Shown here piece by piece: positions 57,213-64,000 of a stretch of 64,000 nt of DNA. The position numbers and the translations under genes were made by a program. The notes beneath the pieces were generated by a model that did no database searches, was not told the origin of the DNA, and saw nothing but the letters and a program-made list of their open reading frames with translations. The stretch is from Armillaria gallica (taxonomy: Eukaryota; Basidiomycota; Agaricomycetes; Agaricales; Physalacriaceae), in NCBI GenBank assembly GCA_037576215.1, contig JBANDB010000011.1, positions 1-64,000 of the forward strand, read 5' to 3'. The first letter of the stretch is position 1. The number at the start of each line of letters is the position of its first letter.

Positions 57213-57239
57213 GTCGTACAGATATCACATCACAACATA

Positions 57240-57910
57240 TGACCGCAGAGCGCCTGACTGTCTTTCTCCGTTATTATTGGAGGTACGCCACCATATGTTC
57301 ATTGGACACTCTGTGTTTTGATTTCTCGAGTCACATTTTTTTGGCGCAGCCCTTCCGCAGCTCACATCTCTTCATTCCTGCACCTCCTTCGGGCATACTC
57401 AATCACGTATAGGTTCCGCCAGCTTGGCGCAGTAGAAGAGATGTTCGTGCCCACCATGATTTTCACAGGGCGCTCCCTTGTGCGTCCTTTGATCAAGTAT
57501 CGCGGGTGAAGAGCAGAGCCGTGTCGCGAACAAGTGGCTTTGTTTCAACGCGGCGTGGCGTCACCGTTCAAGAGCGAAGACTGCGGCGTATTTGCAAAGA
57601 ACATACGGATTTCTGGCTGGCAGGCACTTAAGTATGCCTGTATCACGAACACTTCGTAACCCTTCCAAGATGCTGAAAGTGAATTGGCCCACCGAGTTCT
57701 TCCATGGCCATCTACATATTCCACTCCGCGTATCGGCCTCAGTAACGCGATTTGGATGGCGAAGGCTTTCAGGGCTTATCGAATTCAGATGCCCATCCTT
57801 CCTTTCCTAGTCGCCAGTTCTCTATTCTCGACTCGTCTCGCCAAGTATGTTCAACTCTTCGTCCGTCGTTCGGAGAAATCACGTTACAACAAAATAGAAT
57901 TATCATCTCT
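57240..57910 (+). pseudogene. Degraded convergent coding segment, right copy
   Basis: Counterpart of the left segment 10740-11490, here on the plus strand and tail-to-tail with the DUF2235 gene. Frames 57318-57509, 57592-57810 and 57684-58136 repeat peptides such as SSFLHLL...SITYRF, ALSNAIWM-like and AIWMAKAFRAYRIQMPILPF with shifted continuity. It may start at ATG 57240 (MTAERLTVFL) with an intron ending at TTGGCGCAG. No family is recognised. Confidence 0.4.
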
Positions 57911-60161
57911 TCAATACTGGTGCTCCTCTACCGGTGGTACATGGTCATCTACCCAAGTTCGTGGAACAGGGAAATCCGCCTTGGGTTCGTACTTCTTCTC
58001 AGGATTGTGTTCATGGAAGGCGTTCATTCGCATCCGGACGCTACGATGGACTTTTACTCCACTTGAGTGCTTGGGAATGAGCCGAGGATCAGCAAGGTTC
58101 GGTCTGAAAACATTCAGTCAGTCACCGCTGCACTAAAAAGAAACAATAGCTCCACATACTTGAACTGCGACACCCACTTCTCACCTCCCGCCTGGTGTCG
58201 GAACTTCATTGGGATCACCTCGAGGATCCACCATGACCTCGAACGCTTGAGCTGGTCGTATATAGGGGACAGCGCGTCCCGTAGTTCCTCTTCCTCTTCT
58301 GTCCCGATAGGCCGATACTCTTCACGCGACGCGCTTGCATGAGCGTCGTCCTCGGAACCGGTGGGCAGAGTCCACCGGCGAATGGCGGATACGAGCCTTT
58401 CCTTTAGCGGCGGCCTTGGAGGTCCTGATCGTATCATCATGGCGGAATCGACCGAAAGCGCTGGTGGCCGTGGTGTGACGAAGGGATGGAGCGTGGTAGG
58501 GTCGAGACCCAGCTGTCTCAGACGCTGAGAATCGAACATGATCCCCGTTTTTGTCTTGAAGCATTCTCTAACCATCCATCGTAACGATATCCGTGCCAAG
58601 GAATAGCGCGTCGAATTCTCCACTGAGCCGCCTCCGACGTCTGTCATAGTCTCGTGTTCAATAGACTATCTTTGTCGATCATGGAAACACATACCACAAT
58701 GGCATCCCTTCGCATCAAAGGAACCAATCAGCAACGGTCCAAGGTATAAGATAAGAATGGCTTACCGCAAACCAGACTTCCTCGATATCGGTTGGTTGCC
58801 CAGAAGACGACGAATGGAGCCTCTCCATCTCGTTCATGGAATTTTCTTCTTGCGGGCTGCATTCATTCTCGGACTCCTTCTGTTCTTCATGCGACACCTT
58901 ACGCGTCTTTAGTGTACTAGAATGACTCGGATCCGACTGGTGGGAACTCTGCGTGGTCCACCTTGACGTGCCGAGGAGCAGTTCCTTATCATTGGGTCTA
59001 TTCCAAAGATTCGCTTTGAACTTTGCTCGACGCTCATCTAGCGAGACGGCATGACGAAAGGTTCGAAGAATAGTGTTTGAAGTAGTAAATGGTAATCTTT
59101 TTGGTATCAGCCCCACTGAATCCACCGTGTCCCTGATAGTTTGATAAGCATTTCACGGAGGAATGAAGTGGCCGGTACGTACCATACACCCAGAAATTCA
59201 ATCTGAACGTCATTAGAAAACGCTTTTTTGAAAGCCATTGATTGCTCCCATCCAACCTTATCTGTCCGAGTATACATTTTGTACGCGAAGGGAACCTGCT
59301 GCCTATTATCTGCTGGGAGTAAGCCGACTTTGTGGATCATGCCGGCGAGACTAACGGGTTAGCGTAAGATCAGACAGATAGTCGAACACGAAATAATGAT
59401 AGCGGACCTCCTAGCAGTGTACGCGCCGCGAGAGAAGCCAAATATGCAAATACGATCACCCGCGTGGTCTAGACAATTTCATCAAGGGCTATTCTCGGAG
59501 AAGAAAATATGACGCACAATTTTGCATCAAGAATTCGTACCCCGCTGAAAGTGGTATGTCAGCGCAGGTATGAAATGCAAGAGATGCAAAGGGTACCCAT
59601 GACATGAGCATCAAGACCCCAAGCAATCATAACGTCAACAGTCTATCCGCGACATTAGTACTAAGTCGAATTTAAAAGCGGTAGATCGTACCTTGTATAT
59701 TTTCGACATGAACGGGGTGGCGATTTGTGGCGATGTGTATGTTCCAATTCCAGACTAGAAAACGCGTCAATAAAGCCTGTCATTTGACATTCATTATGTC
59801 ATACCTGATAATACACCATCTGCTTCAACCGGTCATCCTTCTTCAGCAACGAAAAGAGCTGTACGATGTTGGAGTTGTCTGAGTCGAATTGGTCCCCGGT
59901 ACCGTCGAAGCAGAGCACTAAAGTACGATGACTGTGATCTGGAGGAACAAATTCCGATGTCGTGTTGGGGTCCAGGGTCTCCTCCTTGACTGGATGCTTC
60001 CGCGATGCTGATGCATCCGCTGGGACCGTCGTTTGCGGTATGTCGACACCCAATTCCGGAATAAGGAAAGTCCTTTCAACATCGCCTACGATGGTTTCTG
60101 CTGTAGATAAAGATGTGATTCCCCGTTCGTGTGGTGGAGGCGGAACGATTGTCATCGTCAT
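57911..60161 (-). CDS. DUF2235 alpha/beta hydrolase, right copy
   Basis: Ten exons on the minus strand: 60161-59805, 59754-59692, 59642-59597, 59544-59518, 59468-59408, 59350-59183, 59132-58766, 58707-58695, 58640-58160 and 58103-57911. The joined frame is 1776 bases (591 residues), unbroken. It keeps all signature motifs of the left copy: CFDGTGD, GFSRGAYTAR, LAGMIHKVGLLP, FLGVWDTV and DVGGGS. Differences are scattered substitutions, one extra serine in exon 7 and a slightly longer C-terminus. Intron positions and phases are identical to the left copy, including the 13-base exon. Because both copies remain open after visible divergence, purifying selection on both is plausible. Biochemical role is not established. 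Confidence 0.93.
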
Positions 60162-62880
60162 GGTTGAAGAGAGCGTGCAATGTTGTGGCAGGTGTGCATC
60201 AAAATAGAAGGTCTTTTATAAATTCCCAACGGCTCGGGGGCTGATATTGCCGGCGTCCTAGGATTAAAAGCGGCACCGAGGACCGGGTAAGAACGAAGTG
60301 ATTCGAGGATAGCTTTCAACGTAACTCGCCCAGAAGAATAGAAGCATTATTTTGAAGTTCTCTTTGCAGTGTCAAGATTTGATCAACGTTGGACGTTCAG
60401 CGCTCCGAAGGTAAGAAGCGACATTGAGAAGAGTAATGTGAAGCACGGAGCTCATTCCACCGACTATCTCAATACGAGCTGGAAGACCCCGCCGCGTTTG
60501 AAGTAGCTATTCAAAGAAAATCAGTATCAGCGAGTGTCATGAGGGCAAAATCCATTGCAGAACCCCTCCCCCCCCATATAAGGCAAGTCCTCATTGAGGA
60601 GTCCTCCGTCCATTGTCACGCCGTGACTTCGTTCCTGCGCTACCCTGCGTTTCCATTTGGTTTCCATGCTTCCGGAATCCACACAAAACAAGATAAAAAC
60701 TGTCATGTCATAATCTGAATGTTTTGGATGCATCTCCGAGTCAGCGAAGACAGCGAGGGTGTTGCTCAAACACCCAAATCCAGATTTTCAACTAGTAATT
60801 TTTTCAACTCATTCAGAGTCAACAGACCTCAAAGGCAACAAGACAGGCAACCGTGTCAGTCATCCGGACTAAAGCAAGAAAATCAGCGGAGGTTGGATTC
60901 TATAGACTGGATTTCCGTTTCGTGATTGTTTTGGGCCTGGTTTTGGGTTTCGATGCTTCGTGAGTCGTGACACGGCCTCCCGACCTATATTTTGGAATCC
61001 TCCCACAACAGCGACATACTGCGACACAGTGAGCAGCGAAAGCATCATGTACTGGCCATCCGTGAGAAATTGAGATCCAAGAAACTGTTTGGAAATTATG
61101 CTGACCTACCACATTCATACAATCATTTTTCTAGTGCGACTCTCGAGCCAAACTGTGGATGTCACTTGAGTTCTATTTCTGTTCCAACTTGAGGAGTGTT
61201 ACTCAGTCAGTTCGCCGCATACGAGTTCCAAACGCGTCTGTTCAAATTTCAGGTTTCTGTGACATAATGTGACAAGAACCGGGTTCTGCAATAGTCAAGG
61301 GGGGGTTCGTCCCAAGAAGGGGTTCTGGAATAGAATCATCCGTGCCATAAGATGCCAAGAAAATGTTCTAGGTTCCCGATTATGACTCGAGGTCTGTACC
61401 TCTGCTCTCGAAACAGTAGAGCATGACAGGATGCACGGAGTGCTGGCGTTCTGACTGCACCGATGACCTTGTGATGGAGTTGACATCACTACTTGGTGAT
61501 TATTTCTGACAAATGGCCATCGGCATCAGACCTGATCTGCTCTTCCTCGGGGACAGTTCGCAGTTTCTACACTTCCGGATGTTCGCCAGAGGACCAAGAG
61601 AGGCACGTCGGCGCTGTTAGAATGATAAATGTGGCACATCACAGTCTAGTCAACGCCGAGATTTCCATTTCCCTATTACCTGACATCGCTTCTATTATAC
61701 TGTAAATGAGTCTACTAGGTAAATAGGTAGACTAACGATGACGACCCGCGTCTGTTTCTGACGGGTCCTTTCTGAAATCCTAGTGAGCAGCTTGAGAATT
61801 GCCGCTATCCTCAACGGGCACATGGCCCGGAAGATCGTATCAGAGATCTGCTGATCTTGATGGCGTCGACATAGGCGTGATTTCAGATATGTCAGAGACA
61901 CTGTAAAAACTCAACAAAGTGATAAGTGTATCTGTCATGGAAAGTATAGCAAGGGGGGTAAAATAATCTCACCGTTATTGACCGAGTTCGAATTGTGGAA
62001 CTAGAATACTTAGGACGAACACGACACGATTTCTGGGATAATCGGGTCCCGAAGAGCGGGAGGTCGCAGGCGACGGGCTGCGCGTCGTGCGACGCCGTCA
62101 AAGTCCATCGATACACCCAAACATTCTTGTAGAGCCTAAGGTACAAGGTGCACGTACACTCTGCTTACAGTGACCTTCTTGAAGTGAGGACGATCCTTAC
62201 AAGGATGACATACGGGAATGGTTGGATGCCTCTACCCTTGGATCTAGTTCAATCTCCTGATCGGAAAAGTGCAGAGATATGATACCGCCTGAACGCATAC
62301 CTGCAAAGTAAGAGATATTGGCAGACTAGTGGAGAGTTCCCCTCTGCGAACAGGCTAGCTTCATTCTAATATCGCTCGTGAGCTTAGAAGGAAAATAGAA
62401 CAGGAACTATCGCCCGATGGTTTACGTGCCTGTTGTGCAGTTATTGCTCCTACATCTTGGATATTAAATGGTCATACAGTGGCTGTCGAGGCAAGCTGAT
62501 CCCGACGCGCAGTTGATCGAGAAATGTGGAAAAGGAAAAAACCTAAACCGGACGCTCACGTGTATAGCGTGTCAATTCGGCGTTTACCGAACGATCTCGG
62601 GACGCGCCAGTGACGCGTCGATGCTGAGCTTTGCTTTTCGTTTTGATCACCAAAATTTTCACCTAATGAGATCGCATACGCGAACCTTATTCTTGTCCGA
62701 TATCTCCTGAGAGGCAATCTGAGGCAATCATGAATGATATATCGTGACTTGAAGTACTAGCCAAATATTGAGCCTCGTTACTCGAGAAGGAATAAATAGC
62801 CATCTTCATAATATTCCATAGTAATTTTGTCCACCCTTCAGTCATAAATTCAAACCGCCTATACGAATACAAGGAAACAA
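60162..62880. other. Conserved non-coding spacer of the right arm
   Basis: Counterpart of 6454-8500, split by the MITE described separately. Short frames have no domains. It lies between the start of the DUF2235 gene and the stop of the synthetase gene, which share the minus strand. Confidence 0.5.
60553..61333. mobile_element. MITE-like insertion present only in the right arm
   Basis: A 781-base segment with imperfect inverted ends: CATTGCAGAACCCCT at 60553 and, on the other strand from 61333, CTATTCCAGAACCCCT. AATC flanks both ends (60549-60552 and 61334-61337). A second, internal GGGTTCTGCAATAG lies near the right end. The left arm lacks the segment (site about 7968-7985). It has no coding capacity. 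Ends and duplication are short, so the class is unassigned. Confidence 0.72.
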
Positions 62881-64000
62881 TTACAAACGACTCTGCGCCC
62901 CGGTTGCTAAGCCATTACGCTTCTCCCATTCTCGCTGAGCATGCGCGCGCAGATTTCCTTTGACAATCTTTCCGGAAGGGGTCAATTCTACAATTAACAG
63001 GTACACGATGATTAGGACAAAAGATTTCAATCCTATTTGTTCAACACATACCGAAGGGTGTTTCCAGTACGAGAACCATTACTGGGATGGCAAATCTGGG
63101 AAGGCTGGAGTGTTTTTGAATACGTGATGCATTCGGAAGATATAAATGGAGGAACGAACGTCTTTCGTGCAAGTGCCAATAACTGTTCTTCCATGACTTT
63201 GCCTTTGAACGCTGGCTTGACAGAGACCACTGCCGCAACAACCTCGCCAAGACGCGTATCTGGGAGTCCTATGGCAGCTACCTCAGCGATCCTAGAATCG
63301 TTGTATAGCGCGTTCTCGATTGAGATTGAGGACTAGATCGACAGTGTGAGCTAGAGTTATAGGGAGGAGATGCTCGCTCACGATACTTTCACCGCCGCGG
63401 ATGATGATGTCCTTAACTAATGACAACGGTGAGACTGAGAAGATGGCTTGAAAGAAAAGGAGACGTACTTCGATCTTTGATGTAAAGGAAACCTTCTTCA
63501 TCTTGCATTCCTAGATCTCCGGACTTGAGCCATCCGTCAGTGGTAAGCACACTCTTTGTAGCCACTATAGATGCGAAGAAAACAATGATTTGAGTGGTTC
63601 TGTATAGAGAACATTATGTGCACTAACTTTGATCACGCCAATATCCTTTCATGACATTCGGTCCACGCCTAGGATTGGAACTATGAGGGACAGAAATGAT
63701 AGCAACTACGGGAGAGGAGAACATACAGCCAAACTTCGCCAGTCTGGCCTCGTGGAAGCTTGACTCCGTTGTCGACAATGGCCACTTCGTTGACAGGGGA
63801 AGGAAGGCCGCTAAATGTATTGCGTAAGCGTCTTTAATGAAGATGATGAGGTGAGCGAAGACAGACGTGCTGGCGGGCCGCGTCATGTAATCTTCTCCCG
63901 CGATCTACATTTGGGGCGGATCAATTGCATACCGACGTGGGAACGAAAGACCTACAGCAACGGATATGGAATTAGTCTCCGTCAATCCGTAGCCTTGACT
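62881..64000 (-). CDS. Acyl-CoA synthetase (AMP-binding), 3' part, runs off window
   Basis: The visible 3' part of an ANL-superfamily acyl-CoA synthetase on the minus strand. GYGLTET (63974-63994) begins the core motifs, followed by GEDYMTRP, RGPNVMKGYW, TDGWLKSGDLG, KDRIKDIIIRGGES and the C-terminal lid ending in PSGKIVKGNLRA (catalytic-lysine motif A10, PSGK at 62968-62979); stop TAA is 62881-62883. Exon and intron positions match the left copy. Unlike that copy it has CGA at 63470-63472 instead of TGA, and PSGK instead of PSRK. One conserved glycine in RPGSTG is alanine here. Such enzymes activate a carboxylic acid with ATP and transfer it to CoA; substrate unknown. The upstream half lies beyond 64000. 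Confidence 0.88.

Larger units (their letters stand above)
57213..63976 (-). repeat. Right arm of the inverted duplication
   Basis: Inverted counterpart of 5362-11430. It is about 0.7 kb longer, mostly because of a 781-base insertion at 60553-61333. Similarity begins near GTCGTACAG (57213) and on the far side reaches ACTAATTCC (63968-63976), beyond which the synthetase gene continues while the left copy stops. Confidence 0.9.

Noticed and set aside
5362..63976. Inverted arms as an assembly artefact (one locus placed twice)
   Set aside because: The copies differ at many positions, in a MITE insertion, in indels and in gene integrity, which a duplicated contig would not show.

Overview
The window is the left end of a chromosome from a filamentous basidiomycete, most likely an Agaricomycete. 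It opens with about 20 copies of the telomeric unit CCCTAA. Coding genes are cut by many 45-60 base GT-AG introns. The content (a telomeric Coprina-like Penelope element, F-box gene families, a C2H2 plus Zn2Cys6 factor, CACTG-ended TIR elements) fits that group. The species cannot be named from the sequence.

Layout. 1-5.3 kb is subtelomeric: telomere repeats, a 5'-truncated endonuclease-less Penelope-like retroelement closed on its inner side by more telomeric repeats, GC-rich hairpins, a tRNA-derived SINE head, and an unrecognised four-exon gene between two blocks of hairpin minisatellite. 5.36-11.43 kb is the left arm of a large inverted duplication; its partner is 57.2-63.98 kb. Each arm carries the 3' part of an acyl-CoA synthetase gene, about 2 kb of conserved non-coding DNA, a ten-exon DUF2235 hydrolase gene and a degraded convergent coding segment. 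The left synthetase copy is truncated and carries a stop; the right copy looks intact and runs off the window. Both hydrolase copies are intact. A 0.78 kb MITE sits only in the right arm.

Between the arms (11.4-57.2 kb) are a zinc-finger transcription factor (14.2-16.9 kb), two TIR elements beside a tRNA-Leu(CAG) gene (18.1-19.9 kb), a kinesin-7-like motor (22.7-25.6 kb), a tRNA-Gly-like relic, four tandem F-box-like genes (27.0-34.7 kb), a JEN-type carboxylate transporter (37.4-39.1 kb), a 3.5 kb TIR element holding a helicase-protease remnant with a nested solo LTR (42.8-46.3 kb), a palindromic MITE of the same family (47.6-48.2 kb), two F-box genes of a second subfamily (49.9-54.5 kb) and a stand-alone Copia-type gag ORF (55.3-56.1 kb).

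The genes do not form one pathway; this is fast-evolving subtelomeric DNA with a few conserved genes embedded. Otherwise well-conserved genes (kinesin, transcription factor, several F-box genes) carry single-base gaps, mostly where one extra base in a homopolymer would restore the frame. Those breaks may be assembly undercalls, real decay, or a mixture. All identities come from reading motifs and splice sites by eye; no database search was run.
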